Counted from the stretch's first letter, positions 32,089 to 40,193 are shown. The stretch is DNA of 44,489 nt from Dehalococcoidia bacterium (GCA_021295915.1 JAGWBK010000018.1:1-44489); one strand, 5' to 3'. Numbers and translations: made by a program. Notes: generated by a model not told the origin, from the sequence alone.

Positions 32089-33210
32089 CTACCCGAGGAT
32101 CTCGCGCAGGCGGTCGGTTATTACTTCTTCAGCCCCTTCGCTCAGTGTGAGGAGCCTGATGCCAAAACGGTCGCCGGAGTCGAACTCCCTCACCCATATG
32201 CTGGGGTTGCCGTCTCGAAGCTCCTCAACGACGTCAGCCCCGGACATTCCTACCACGTCAGGATCTACTATGACGGTCAGACCCTCAGCCGGGCCGTCGT
32301 CAGCCAGATCGACCAGCGCGATTCCGTCGATTCCAGACAGTCCAGACCTCAATGTGTCGATCCTGGCTTCATAGGCACCGAATCGGTCTTCGTGGTTCAT
32401 GGTCAACCATGCTCGCAGCGCGCCGTACACGGCCACCACCTCCTGGCGGTCAACCTTCATAGGACGCCCAAACGACCTGATTGGTGACGCCTCAAAGCCC
32501 ACAAAGCTGTGGGACCGCGCAACGTCGACAAGGTCTTCCCTTCCTGTCAGCAGGCCGCTTGAATTCACGGAACCGAAGTACTTTGCCCCGTACGCGACCA
32601 GGTCTGCGCCCATCTTTACATACCGGCTCAGAAGATCGGTTGGATAGACCTGTCCTGCGGCGTCGACTATCACAGGTACATCGTTTGCGTGTGCAACGTC
32701 GATGACTGTCTCCAGCGGGAGAGCGCCGGGGTTTCTGTCACCGGGGGCAAGGTAATGGACCGCGGCAGTCTGTGAGCCGATTGCTGATTCAAGGTCTTCG
32801 ACCGTAGTCCGGTCGTCGTTTCCAATCTCGACCAGTCTGCCGCCCGGAATCGACATGCACCGGTCATATTTGACCCTGAGCTGGCGCTGGATGATGATCT
32901 CATTGGACATGCTCGACGTGTCTGGTATCAGTTCGATCTTGTCCACGTCGTCGCCCGTCATGCATGCCGCTGCAGCGTACGCCAGTGCAGCAGAGCATCC
33001 CGACGTTACAAGTGCAGCCTCGACATCCAGCATGTCGGCGATCCGTGCGCCAACCGCGTCCATCAGTTCGCTCATGTTGACGTAGTAGTCCTCTGCGGCA
33101 TCCATCATTGCCCTAATCTCGGGGGACGGAGTACCTCCTCCAAGTAGGGTTCGATTGCCCTGCGCGTTGATAACTGGCCTTACGCCAAGTTCTTCGAAGA
33201 TCGTTGTCAT
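32089..33210 (-). CDS. SelA-like/aminotransferase-class-V-fold PLP enzyme
   Basis: 373 residues. FEELGVRPVINAQGNRTLLG is the opening typical of the SelA/DgaE-like family (L-seryl-tRNA(Sec) selenium transferase, glucosaminate-6-phosphate ammonia-lyase and relatives). PLP-site residues are visible: TSGCSAALAYAAAACMTG, VIVDAAGQVYP (Asp for the pyridine N) and VAYGAKYFGS (Schiff-base Lys). It lacks the ~80-residue N-terminal domain of true SelA. ATG 33210 is chosen because GGAGGAAG lies just upstream; GTG 33228 is an alternative. It is coupled to serS, 12 bases apart. Substrate not assignable; a lyase or cysteine-desulfurase-like reaction is possible. Confidence 0.82.
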   Translation of the reverse strand: MTTIFEELGVRPVINAQGNRTLLGGGTPSPEIRAMMDAAEDYYVNMSELMDAVGARIADMLDVEAALVTSGCSAALAYAAAACMTGDDVDKIELIPDTSSMSNEIIIQRQLRVKYDRCMSIPGGRLVEIGNDDRTTVEDLESAIGSQTAAVHYLAPGDRNPGALPLETVIDVAHANDVPVIVDAAGQVYPTDLLSRYVKMGADLVAYGAKYFGSVNSSGLLTGREDLVDVARSHSFVGFEASPIRSFGRPMKVDRQEVVAVYGALRAWLTMNHEDRFGAYEARIDTLRSGLSGIDGIALVDLADDGPAEGLTVIVDPDVVGMSGADVVEELRDGNPSIWVREFDSGDRFGIRLLTLSEGAEEVITDRLREILG

Positions 33211-33315
33211 GCTGACGTCTTCCTCCACTTCTAGCCCCTGTCGATTCCTGCGGGTATTCTATGGCTCTGGTTTGAGTAGGCGCAAGCGAGTCTGCTAGTA
33301 CCGCCTCATCTGGTC

Positions 33316-33321
33316 TATAAT
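33316..33321 (+). promoter_or_regulatory. Consensus -10 element upstream of the 33359 gene
   Basis: Perfect TATAAT; the start GTG lies 37 bases downstream with AGGAG in between. No convincing -35 hexamer at standard spacing. Confidence 0.5.
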
Positions 33322-33358
33322 CCCGCTGAACGTTCAAGATGCTTGTAGGAGTTATCGA

Positions 33359-33724
33359 GTGGCTACACGGGACGTGCTTGTAACGGAATTTGGCGACGGG
33401 CTGATTGAGCAGCCTAGAGCGCACCTCAGAATGGACCTCGCCCAGGATGAGCAGGGCCTTGTTCTTACCTGCCAGGACCAGGTAGTCCTTCGCTGCTACC
33501 TGACACCCAATGGGATGCTCGCTGGCGGTTTTGTGGCCCAGGCCCTCGGCGTAAAGTTGCCACCATTGGGAGAGTCAGTGCTGGCCCGCGTATCCACCGG
33601 CGTACTATACCGGGTGTTGGGCGTATGCCAGCTCGACTACTCTGAGGAAGCCTCTTATGTTGTCCTTGAGCGCCTGCTGGAAGAGGCACAGATGCAGCGT
33701 GGGGCAACAAATCTGTCTGAGTGA
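33359..33724 (+). CDS. Hypothetical 121-residue protein upstream of the fatty-acid synthesis genes
   Basis: Starts at GTG 33359 with AGGAG seven bases upstream and a TATAAT further up, so expression is well supported. The sequence (LAQDEQGLVLTCQDQVVLRC, then a Leu/Gly-rich VAQALGVKLPPLGESVLARV) has no recognised domain, no signal peptide and no clear membrane span; an acidic helix (SYVVLERLLEEAQMQ) closes it. It lies 76 bases ahead of the MaoC-like pair, which has its own promoter. A role in lipid metabolism is guilt by association only. Confidence 0.6.
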   Translation: MATRDVLVTEFGDGLIEQPRAHLRMDLAQDEQGLVLTCQDQVVLRCYLTPNGMLAGGFVAQALGVKLPPLGESVLARVSTGVLYRVLGVCQLDYSEEASYVVLERLLEEAQMQRGATNLSE

Positions 33725-33734
33725 ATTTGCCGCG

Positions 33735-33763
33735 TTGATTTGACCCCTTGGTGTCTCTATAAT
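33735..33763 (+). promoter_or_regulatory. Promoter of the hadAB-plsX-fabG-fabL operon
   Basis: TTGATT (33735-33740), 17-bp spacer and consensus TATAAT (33758-33763). Transcription would begin near 33770, downstream of the GTG at 33765, which excludes that GTG as the start and supports ATG 33801. Confidence 0.7.
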
Positions 33764-33800
33764 CGTGGCGAATTTCGAACCTACGGAAGTCGCAGGAAAC

Positions 33801-34229
33801 ATGGTTACTGACTACGGAGATCTGCAGCCAGGTCAGGAGATCTCAAGGCACTCATACCAGGTGGATGAGGGATTGGTCGCCGACTATGTGGCCGCAGTGC
33901 AGGATGAGAATCCCCCATTACGTGACAGTGACGGTGTTCAGCTTGTTCCGGCTATGGCTGTGGCTGCGTTGAGCATTCGCGGCGTGGTCCAGCACCTCCG
34001 GATTCCCGGAGGGACGCTTCACGCGGGCCAGGAGTTCGAGTTCATGTCCGCAGTCGCGGTTGGCAGTTCCCTGGATTGCGCGGCCACACTGGTCCAGAAT
34101 TCCGTACGAGGCGACTGGCGATTCCTGGTAATCGACTGCCACGTAACCGACGATAACGCTGCTGATGTCATGTCTGGGAAGAGTACGATAGTGATTCCAG
34201 CCGGACTCGGGCCGCGAGAGACCGAATAA
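33801..34229 (+). CDS. MaoC/HadA-like hotdog dehydratase subunit
   Basis: 142 residues from ATG 33801 (AGGAA just upstream; an in-frame GTG at 33765 is excluded by the promoter position). LQPGQEISRHSYQVDEGLVA, PAMAVAALSIRGVVQHLRIP, LHAGQEFEFMSAVAVG and the closing strand fit the N-terminal/MaoC-like hotdog fold. It lacks the DxNPxHxD catalytic pair found in its downstream partner, so it resembles the non-catalytic, substrate-binding HadA subunit of mycobacterial (3R)-hydroxyacyl-ACP dehydratases. It is followed by the catalytic subunit after two bases. Confidence 0.75.
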   Translation: MVTDYGDLQPGQEISRHSYQVDEGLVADYVAAVQDENPPLRDSDGVQLVPAMAVAALSIRGVVQHLRIPGGTLHAGQEFEFMSAVAVGSSLDCAATLVQNSVRGDWRFLVIDCHVTDDNAADVMSGKSTIVIPAGLGPRETE

Positions 34230-34231
34230 CC

Positions 34232-34633
34232 ATGCAAAAGGGTGACAGTCTTCCGCAGGTCGACAGGTTTGTAGACCAGGCTCGAATTGAAGACTACGCC
34301 CACGCTTCTGGTGACTTCAATCCGATCCACATCGACCACGAGTTTGCATCTCAGTCCCAGTTTGGAGGCACCATCGCCCATGGGATGATGGTTGCCGCGA
34401 CCATATCGGAAATTATGACTGGCGCATTCGGCTCGAACTGGGCGAAGACCGGTAAGATGAAGATCAGGTTCCGTTCACCAGTCAAACCGGGCCAGACTGT
34501 GACTGCAACCGGCAGTGTGCAAAGAGTTACTCCCGACGGAGAATCAAGTCGCATAGTATGCGCGGTCTCGGTTACGACGGACAATGGAGAAGTCGCGATT
34601 TCGGGTCAGGCTGAAGTTACAGTCCCGGCCTAG
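34232..34633 (+). CDS. (R)-specific MaoC-like dehydratase, HadB-like catalytic subunit
   Basis: 133 residues. The hydratase-2 motif ASGDFNPIHIDHEFA (catalytic Asp and His) is followed by FGGTIAHGMMVAATISEIM, then MKIRFRSPVKPGQTVTATG. This is the classic single-hotdog R-specific enoyl hydratase/dehydratase. In the context of plsX, fabG and fabL it most likely dehydrates (3R)-hydroxyacyl-ACP in fatty acid elongation, replacing FabZ; no fabZ is seen here. It begins two bases after the HadA-like gene, pointing to a heterodimer. Confidence 0.88.
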   Translation: MQKGDSLPQVDRFVDQARIEDYAHASGDFNPIHIDHEFASQSQFGGTIAHGMMVAATISEIMTGAFGSNWAKTGKMKIRFRSPVKPGQTVTATGSVQRVTPDGESSRIVCAVSVTTDNGEVAISGQAEVTVPA

Positions 34634-34663
34634 TGAACTCGCAGTTACAGGAATGGTGATAGT

Positions 34664-35683
34664 TTGAGTACCGAGATCGCTCCCGTCCGAATTGCCCTTG
34701 ACGCCATGGGGGGAGACAATGCCCCTTCAGAGGTGGTAAGGGGTGCGGTGCACTTCGCGGCTGCCGGCCAGGGACAGGTAATGCTCGTAGGGGACCCGGA
34801 AGCCGTCCAGGATGAGCTTAGTGCCTACGATACATCGCGCCTTCCTATCGGAGTTGTACCAAGCGAAGGGGTGATCGCCGAGGACGAGTCGCCAGCCCTC
34901 GCCCTCAGGCAGAGACCTCGAGCATCGGTCCTGGTTGCAACCGGCATGGTCAAGCAGGGTCATGCAGACGCCTGCGTCACCATGGGCTCCACGGGTGCCG
35001 CGATGGCCGCGGGCGCCGTGATCCTTGGTCTGGCAAGTGGTGTCGAGAGACCAGCGCTTGGCGGACCGGTCGTCGGCGTTGCGCCGAACACGTGCATACT
35101 TGACCTCGGGACCAACGTTGACTGCAGACCGCGCCAGCTCCTGAGCTTTGGAGCGATAGGGGACGTCTTTGCCCGTACCTTCTTTGGATCGGACGATCCC
35201 AGGATCGCTCTCCTCAGTGTCGGGGCCGAGGCTGGCAAGGGTAACAGGCAGGTCAGAGAGACAACGGAGCTTTTCGAGAAAAGCGGCCTGAACTTCATTG
35301 GCAACATAGAGGCGAACGACCTGCCCAAAGGGGCAGCAGAAGTCGTCGTCTGCGATGGCTTTGTTGGCAACATCGTCATGAAGCTCACCGAAGGGTTGGG
35401 CCAGCAGCTGAGCGAACACCTGCGCTCCAGGTTGGAGGGTGTAGTACCCAGCGCCGACCTTGAATCTCTGCTTCAGGAGTTCTACGACATGAACAATGTC
35501 GTGGAGAGTCGTGGGGGCGGCCCGCTATTTGGAGTCAACGGCATTAGCGTGGTCGGCCATGGAGCCGCTCGCGCCGGTGCAGTGGAGCGAGCGCTCGGCA
35601 TGGCAAAAATGGCTGTCGAGACTGACTTCGTGTCCCAAATGAATAATCGACTCGAGATGCTCGACTCTGGACTCGATGAATAA
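34664..35683 (+). CDS. plsX: Phosphate acyltransferase PlsX
   Basis: 339 residues starting at TTG 34664. IALDAMGGDNAPSEVVRGAV, SVLVATGMVKQGHADACVTM followed by GSTGAAMAAGA, and NIEANDLPKGAAEVVVCDGF with VGNIVMKLTEG are diagnostic. PlsX converts acyl-ACP to acyl-phosphate for phospholipid synthesis and is peripheral to the membrane. It lies 30 bases after the dehydratase gene and 23 before fabG, the common fapR/plsX/fab arrangement. Confidence 0.96.
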   Translation: MSTEIAPVRIALDAMGGDNAPSEVVRGAVHFAAAGQGQVMLVGDPEAVQDELSAYDTSRLPIGVVPSEGVIAEDESPALALRQRPRASVLVATGMVKQGHADACVTMGSTGAAMAAGAVILGLASGVERPALGGPVVGVAPNTCILDLGTNVDCRPRQLLSFGAIGDVFARTFFGSDDPRIALLSVGAEAGKGNRQVRETTELFEKSGLNFIGNIEANDLPKGAAEVVVCDGFVGNIVMKLTEGLGQQLSEHLRSRLEGVVPSADLESLLQEFYDMNNVVESRGGGPLFGVNGISVVGHGAARAGAVERALGMAKMAVETDFVSQMNNRLEMLDSGLDE

Positions 35684-35706
35684 ACTTAACTGCAATCGGA
35701 GGCAAC

Positions 35707-36459
35707 TTGGCCAAGTCTGACATAGAAGGACGCTTCGCGCTTGTAACCGGAGCGTCGAAAGGCATAGGAAGAGCAGTCGCGCTTCGCCTCGGTGAGCAGG
35801 GCGTAAGTGTCGCGGTCAACTACAACAGCTCCCCTGACGAGGCGGACGAGACAGTCGAAGGCCTCCTCAAGTCTGGAGTAGATGCATTTCCAGTTCAGGC
35901 AGATGTGAGCGATCTCGACCAGGTGTCTCGCATGATTGACGAGGTCAACGAGCGGTTCGACCAGATCGACATACTTGTCAACAACGCGGGCATAATCAGC
36001 GATAGCCTGCTCGTCCGCATGAGCGACGATGCCTGGGACAGGGTAATCGCAACGAACCTGAATGGTATGTTCTACTGCTCTCGCGCAGTCGTCAGGCAGA
36101 TGATTCGCCGCAGGTGGGGAAGGATAATCAACATCGGCTCGGTCGTGGGCATCAGGGGCAATATTGGACAGACCAATTACTCAGCCTCGAAGGCCGGAAT
36201 GATCGGCTTTACAAAGGCGCTCGCCAAGGAAGTCGCCACGCGCGGCATCACGGTAAACACGGTCACGCCCGGCTATATCAGCACAGACACCGTGGACGTG
36301 CTCCCACAGGCAACCAAGGATCGGATCATGACCTGGATTCCGCAGGGACACTTCGGTGAAGTTGACGACGTCGCCCATCTCGTAGCCTTTATCGCGAGTC
36401 AGAAGGCAAAGTACATGACTGGCCAGATCGTTAGCGTCGACGGCGGCATGGCGATCTGA
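35707..36459 (+). CDS. fabG: 3-oxoacyl-[ACP] reductase
   Basis: 250 residues, SDR family. TGASKGIGRAVALRLGEQG (NADP-binding TGxxxGxG), NNAGIISDSLLVRM, IINIGSVVGIRGNIGQTNYS with catalytic Ser and YSASK (Tyr-xxx-Lys), and TGQIVSVDGGMAI at the end are standard FabG features. It reduces 3-oxoacyl-ACP in fatty-acid elongation. The start is TTG 35707, with GGAGG four bases upstream and no ATG nearby. The next gene (fabL) follows by 10 bases. Confidence 0.95.
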   Translation: MAKSDIEGRFALVTGASKGIGRAVALRLGEQGVSVAVNYNSSPDEADETVEGLLKSGVDAFPVQADVSDLDQVSRMIDEVNERFDQIDILVNNAGIISDSLLVRMSDDAWDRVIATNLNGMFYCSRAVVRQMIRRRWGRIINIGSVVGIRGNIGQTNYSASKAGMIGFTKALAKEVATRGITVNTVTPGYISTDTVDVLPQATKDRIMTWIPQGHFGEVDDVAHLVAFIASQKAKYMTGQIVSVDGGMAI

Positions 36460-36469
36460 GTATCTCGCT

Positions 36470-37228
36470 ATGAGTCTCGAAGGCAAGGTCGCTCTCGTAA
36501 CAGGGGCCTCGCGCGGCATAGGTCTGGCGATTGCCCTTGAGTTGGCCGGTCGAGGCGCCGATATAGCGTTCAACTACCTCCGAAATCATAGTGCGGCGTC
36601 CGACGCTGCTGAGGCTATCGAGGCCAGTGGCGTTCGGTGTTTGAGAGTCCGGGCGCATCTTGGCGACGAGGAAAAGATCGACGACCTGTTCGATGCCGTC
36701 GAGTCTGAGTATGGACGAGTCGATATCCTTGTCAACAACGCTGCAACCGGTGTCCAGAGGGCGGCGGTGGAGTTGGAGGCCCGGCACTGGGACTGGACCC
36801 TCAACGTCAACGCCAGGGCTGCCTGGTTGTGCGCCGTCAGGGCTGCCAGGTTGATGCCGGACGGTGGCCACATAGTCAACATCACCAGCGAAGGCTCGAG
36901 ACGTGTACTGCCGTTCTACTTCTCTGTCGGCGTATCCAAGGCCGCTCTTGAGGCAGTAACGCGTTACCTTGCAGTAGAATTCGCGCCCCTTGGGATCTCG
37001 GTTAACGCGGTATCAGGGGGATACGTTGATACCGGCGCGCTGGACCACTTCCCAAACCGGGAGCAGATGCTCGAGTCGGGTCACAATACGCCAGCCGGCA
37101 GGATGGTGACATCTCAGGACATCGCCAAAACTGTGGCGTTTCTGTGCTCGCCAGACGCTGAAATGATTCGTGGTCAGGTGATACTGGTCGATGGCGGGTT
37201 GACCCTGAAGGCTAACGAAGAAGACTAG
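36470..37228 (+). CDS. fabL: Enoyl-[ACP] reductase III, FabL-type
   Basis: 252 residues. It is an SDR, but several blocks match Bacillus FabL rather than FabG: NNAATGVQRAAVELEARHWD, SVGVSKAALEAVTRYLAVEF, NAVSGGYVDTGALDHFPNRE followed by NTPAGRMV, and MIRGQVILVDGG. The active-site spacing Y-x6-K (from YFSVGVSK) is that of enoyl-ACP reductases, not the Y-x3-K of FabG. It would catalyse the last reductive step of elongation. It is the final gene of the operon; its stop overlaps the convergent ygfZ-like gene by four bases. Confidence 0.88.
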   Translation: MSLEGKVALVTGASRGIGLAIALELAGRGADIAFNYLRNHSAASDAAEAIEASGVRCLRVRAHLGDEEKIDDLFDAVESEYGRVDILVNNAATGVQRAAVELEARHWDWTLNVNARAAWLCAVRAARLMPDGGHIVNITSEGSRRVLPFYFSVGVSKAALEAVTRYLAVEFAPLGISVNAVSGGYVDTGALDHFPNREQMLESGHNTPAGRMVTSQDIAKTVAFLCSPDAEMIRGQVILVDGGLTLKANEED

Positions 37229-38184
37229 TCGTTGTATTCGGGCGGCCTGATGTCGCGGACTGTGGCTCCCGTAACGCCTTCGTTGCTGCTGACCTCTACA
37301 CGAAGCCCGTCTTCGTAGAAACGCTTGCGCAGGTATGCGAGCGCCAGGCCAGGCGCCGACGTAGTTATCTCGCCAACCTGGTCACCTTCTACGAGTACGG
37401 CTGCGCCCGTGTCTACCGTCGCTTCGTCGTCCACAATAAGCTGGCAGAGAAATCGCTGGACGCGGTCATACGTGTTCAGACGTGCCACGACTTCCTGACC
37501 GATATAGCAGCCCTTGTTAAAGCTGATGTGGGGCTTCAGTAGGGACTCCAGCGGATTTCTGTCCTCGTTCATCTCCTGCGGGTATGCCGGGACGCCCTGT
37601 TCGACGCGAAGCTGAGCAAGTTCGGGCCGACCCAGGTACTCTGCACCAAAAGACAGTGTCCCTTCGCTCGCTAGCGTAATCAACTCGTATGCGGGGAACT
37701 CTCCGAGCATGGTGCGGACGATGGTCGAGCTTTCACCTGTCGTAGCGTTGCTGAGCGATTCGTTAAGACCGTCCGTGTCGAAACCAGCCTCCGCAACTGC
37801 GTCCATAGCACCTTCACCGGCGACGAGCCACTGTGAAGTGGTGGCCGTGACGTCTTCGACTTCTATGTCCTCTACGAATGTGTAGAACTCTATCCACTCG
37901 GCGACTCGTGCCGCAGTCCCCGGGCTTGTGATCATTAGCAGATCGTCTTCACGCTGGAGAATACGAAGCAGATCGATAATTCGACCTTTGTTCGTGGTCA
38001 GTACGGTGCTAATCCCTCCACCTGGCTCCAACAGCTTGAAGTCGTTGGTGGAGAGCCGGTCGAGCAGGTCGATGGCATCCTCTCCGGTCACCTTGAGTCT
38101 TCCGAAGTCTGATACGTCGAATGCGACGGCCCTGCTTCGCAGTTTGTTGCTCAGTGCCGACTTGGTCGAAATCTGGGTAGCCAC
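37225..38184 (-). CDS. ygfZ: YgfZ/GcvT-domain folate-binding protein
   Basis: 319 residues. KGCYIGQEVVARLNTYDRVQ is the YgfZ signature with its essential Cys, preceded by the GcvT-like N-terminal domain (VSDFGRLKVTGEDAIDLLDR, TNKGRIIDLLRI). YgfZ/IBA57 proteins bind tetrahydrofolate and support assembly or repair of certain Fe-S enzymes. The context agrees: the upstream gene on the same strand encodes an A-type Fe-S carrier, although a terminator separates the two. Start GTG 38184. Confidence 0.9.
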   Translation of the reverse strand: MATQISTKSALSNKLRSRAVAFDVSDFGRLKVTGEDAIDLLDRLSTNDFKLLEPGGGISTVLTTNKGRIIDLLRILQREDDLLMITSPGTAARVAEWIEFYTFVEDIEVEDVTATTSQWLVAGEGAMDAVAEAGFDTDGLNESLSNATTGESSTIVRTMLGEFPAYELITLASEGTLSFGAEYLGRPELAQLRVEQGVPAYPQEMNEDRNPLESLLKPHISFNKGCYIGQEVVARLNTYDRVQRFLCQLIVDDEATVDTGAAVLVEGDQVGEITTSAPGLALAYLRKRFYEDGLRVEVSSNEGVTGATVRDIRPPEYND

Positions 38185-38199
38185 AGCATTTACCCCCGA

Positions 38200-38230
38200 A
38201 AAAGAAGCGCCGCGTCCATGAACGCGGCGC
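38200..38230 (-). terminator. Intrinsic terminator after the A-type carrier gene
   Basis: Perfect 8-bp stem GCGCCGCG (38207-38214)/CGCGGCGC (38223-38230), followed on the minus strand by TTCTTTTTC. It separates the Fe-S carrier gene from the ygfZ-like gene, so some read-through or another promoter must serve the latter. Confidence 0.85.
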
Positions 38231-38258
38231 AGTCGTTCTTGTGTCTACGTTGTTCCGT

Positions 38259-38609
38259 CTAAACGCTGAACGAGGTTCCGCATCCGCATGTGGTCTTCGC
38301 GTTCGGGTTGTTGAACACGAACCCTTTGCCGTTTAGACCGCCGGAGTACTCCAGTATGGTACCGGCCAGGAAGATGTAAGACTTGCGGTCTACGTAGAGT
38401 TGTAGTCCGTGCTCCTCGATGACCTTGTCGTCCTCGTTGGGAGTATCGACGAGGTCCAGAATGTAGGTCATGCCTGCACAGCCACCGCCTTTGACTCCAA
38501 CGCGTAGGTGCGAGTCGGGCTTGCCGGACTGCTGGGCGAAGACCCGTACGTGTTCGGCAGCGTCTTTGTCTATATTGATAGTCAGCGGTGCCGGTGCTTC
38601 CATTACCAT
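38259..38609 (-). CDS. A-type iron-sulfur carrier (ErpA/IscA/HesB family)
   Basis: 116 residues. LRVGVKGGGCAGMTYILDLV holds the first Cys and TTCGCGTSFSV holds the CGC pair, the three cluster-binding cysteines of A-type carriers; FVFNNPNAKTTCGCG is the usual C-terminus. It accepts and delivers Fe-S clusters to apoproteins; ErpA is the likeliest subtype but IscA or SufA cannot be excluded. AGGAG precedes the ATG, and a TTGACG/TAGAAT promoter lies about 50 bases upstream. Confidence 0.93.
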   Translation of the reverse strand: MVMEAPAPLTINIDKDAAEHVRVFAQQSGKPDSHLRVGVKGGGCAGMTYILDLVDTPNEDDKVIEEHGLQLYVDRKSYIFLAGTILEYSGGLNGKGFVFNNPNAKTTCGCGTSFSV

Positions 38610-38657
38610 TGCCCATAGCTCCTTAACGAAGTCAAATCCATCTGCCCGTTAGCTTGA

Positions 38658-38686
38658 ATTCTACTATTTGGACATTCGAGCGTCAA
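38658..38686 (-). promoter_or_regulatory. Promoter of the A-type carrier gene
   Basis: On the minus strand TTGACG (38686-38681), 17-bp spacer, TAGAAT (38663-38658); it starts transcription about 42 bases before the gene. Confidence 0.7.
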
Positions 38687-38710
38687 TGTACAGTGGACCG
38701 CCGAGTCTTC

Positions 38711-38887
38711 CTACCCGCCGCTGTACAGTCGGTTGTTTCTGCCGTCGTCGCAGTCTGAGTTGGTGCAGAACCAGAACACCTTGGGCATGGGAGGTTCTCG
38801 CACTCCGTCATGCTCTCGCCTCATATCTTGTCCGCATCTCGGACAGGACGACGAGGCCGCTGTGTTTGTATCGGATGCAGTAGTCAC
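38711..38887 (-). CDS. 58-residue zinc-ribbon protein
   Basis: GTG at 38887, preceded by GGGAG at seven bases, opens a frame of 58 codons ending in TAG at 38711. It contains SSCPRCGQDM and, after 20 residues, VFWFCTNSDCDDG: four cysteines as CxxC and CxxxxC, the layout of a small zinc ribbon. The ends are Ser/Thr- and Gly-rich. No specific family is recognised; such proteins often bind nucleic acid or act as adaptors. The coding frame, SD site and conserved-looking Cys pairs support reality despite its size. It lies upstream of the Fe-S carrier gene on the same strand. Confidence 0.7.
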   Translation of the reverse strand: MTTASDTNTAASSSCPRCGQDMRREHDGVREPPMPKVFWFCTNSDCDDGRNNRLYSGG

Positions 38888-38986
38888 TAACCAACTCCCA
38901 ATTCAGAAGTACTGCCTCTGCTGACTCGTAACTCCAATCATACCACGTACACGCCTGTTGACTCCCTGCTTTCTCTGCGGCGAGGG

Positions 38987-39015
38987 TTGCGTTTTGAACC
39001 TCTATTGGCTATATT
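38987..39015 (+). promoter_or_regulatory. Promoter of the dppDF-like operon
   Basis: TTGCGT (38987-38992), 17-bp spacer, TATATT (39010-39015). It leaves a leader of about 115 bases before ATG 39139, long enough for regulation, though no known riboswitch was recognised. Confidence 0.55.
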
Positions 39016-39138
39016 GGGCTCGCTTGCAGAATTTCCATTCTGACTAGCGCGGTTTGTCTTTGGCACGACAATTGGCCACGAATCGCGAGGCCTCGGCCTC
39101 CACTATTACTAAGGGATACACGGAAGGAGTAAGTAAGG

Positions 39139-40164
39139 ATGACGACTTCCAACAGCCGCATCGGCGAGGTAGTGCTCGATGTGCAAGATCTTCGGACGTA
39201 CTTCGTAACTCGCTGGGGCGTAGTCAAAGCGGTTGACGGTCTTAGCTTCCAGCTAAGACGAGGCGAGACCCTTGGCATCGTAGGTGAGTCAGGCTCGGGT
39301 AAGTCGGTTACCTCGCTGTCCATCATGCGACTGGTACCTTCTCCTCCAGGCCACATCGTAGGTGGGCGTGTCTTGCTCGAAGGCGAAGACATCCTCACTC
39401 TTGACGAGGGTGAGATGGAAAAAGTCCGCGGCAGCCGCATAGGCATGGTGCTGCAGGACCCTATGACAGCTCTGAATCCGGTCTTCGACATCGAGGACCA
39501 GGTCGGTGAGGCCCTCAAGATCCACAAGGGTCTGGGAGGCGAAGCGCTCAAAGACACCGTCATTGACATGCTCAGGAAAGTCAGGATTCCGGCGCCTGAT
39601 GTCCGGATCAAGGACTATCCTCACCAGCTTTCAGGCGGTATGCGCCAGCGTGTAGTTGGAGCAATCGGCATATCATGCGACCCAGTCGTACTGATCGCCG
39701 ATGAGCCTACAACGTCACTGGATGCAACGATTCAGGCTCAGTACCTCAGGCTGCTCCGTGAACTCCAGGAGTCCACCGGAGTAGGGATTATCTTTATCAC
39801 TCACGACTTCGGAATCGTCGCAAAGATGTGCGACCGGGTTGCTGTGATGTACGCAGGCAAGATCGTAGAGCAGGGCGATGTCCGGCAGATCTTCAACAAC
39901 CCGTCTCACCCATACACTGAGGCGCTGATTCAGTCAGTTCCGAGGATGGAGGAGACCGAGGAACGCCTCTACTCCATTCCAGGCCAGCCTCCGGCGCTGT
40001 GGGATCTGCCACAGGGGTGCTCATTCGCACCAAGGTGCCGGTACAGCTTCGACAAGTGCCTTGAGGAGTACCCTCCTGACTTCCCGGTCGACGAAGGGCA
40101 GCACGCAGCGTGCTGGATGAGAGAAAGTGAAGGCGCTGCTATCAGCGCCGGAGACGGTGACTAG
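39139..40164 (+). CDS. Peptide/nickel-type ABC transporter ATP-binding protein (DppD/OppD-like)
   Basis: 341 residues. Walker A GESGSGKSV near residue 52, the Q-loop LQDPMTALNPVF, signature LSGGMRQR near 163, Walker B VVLIADEPTTSLD, and the oligopeptide-ATPase C-terminal extension (PFHPYTEAL-type NPSHPYTEALIQSVP and the Cys-containing GCSFAPRCRYSFDKC), which in OppD-type proteins can hold an Fe-S cluster. It energises import of peptides, sugars or metal chelates. The partner ATPase gene follows after 29 bases. Permease and binding-protein genes are not adjacent. Confidence 0.93.
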   Translation: MTTSNSRIGEVVLDVQDLRTYFVTRWGVVKAVDGLSFQLRRGETLGIVGESGSGKSVTSLSIMRLVPSPPGHIVGGRVLLEGEDILTLDEGEMEKVRGSRIGMVLQDPMTALNPVFDIEDQVGEALKIHKGLGGEALKDTVIDMLRKVRIPAPDVRIKDYPHQLSGGMRQRVVGAIGISCDPVVLIADEPTTSLDATIQAQYLRLLRELQESTGVGIIFITHDFGIVAKMCDRVAVMYAGKIVEQGDVRQIFNNPSHPYTEALIQSVPRMEETEERLYSIPGQPPALWDLPQGCSFAPRCRYSFDKCLEEYPPDFPVDEGQHAACWMRESEGAAISAGDGD

Positions 40165-40193
40165 AATAGCTCCTTTGAGAGGTTATTTGACTC

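Noticed and set aside
32089-33210. True selenocysteine synthase SelA
   Set aside because: Too short, lacks the N-terminal domain, and no selB, selC or selenoprotein context in the window.
33765-33800. GTG 33765 as start of the HadA-like gene
   Set aside because: It lies two bases after a consensus -10 box, upstream of the expected transcription start; ATG 33801 has a ribosome-binding site.
38245-38616. Second frame over the A-type carrier gene
   Set aside because: Arg-rich low-complexity translation, fully contained in a well-supported conserved gene in another frame.
39016-39138. Riboswitch in the long leader of the dppDF-like operon
   Set aside because: No conserved aptamer sequence or terminator hairpin could be recognised.
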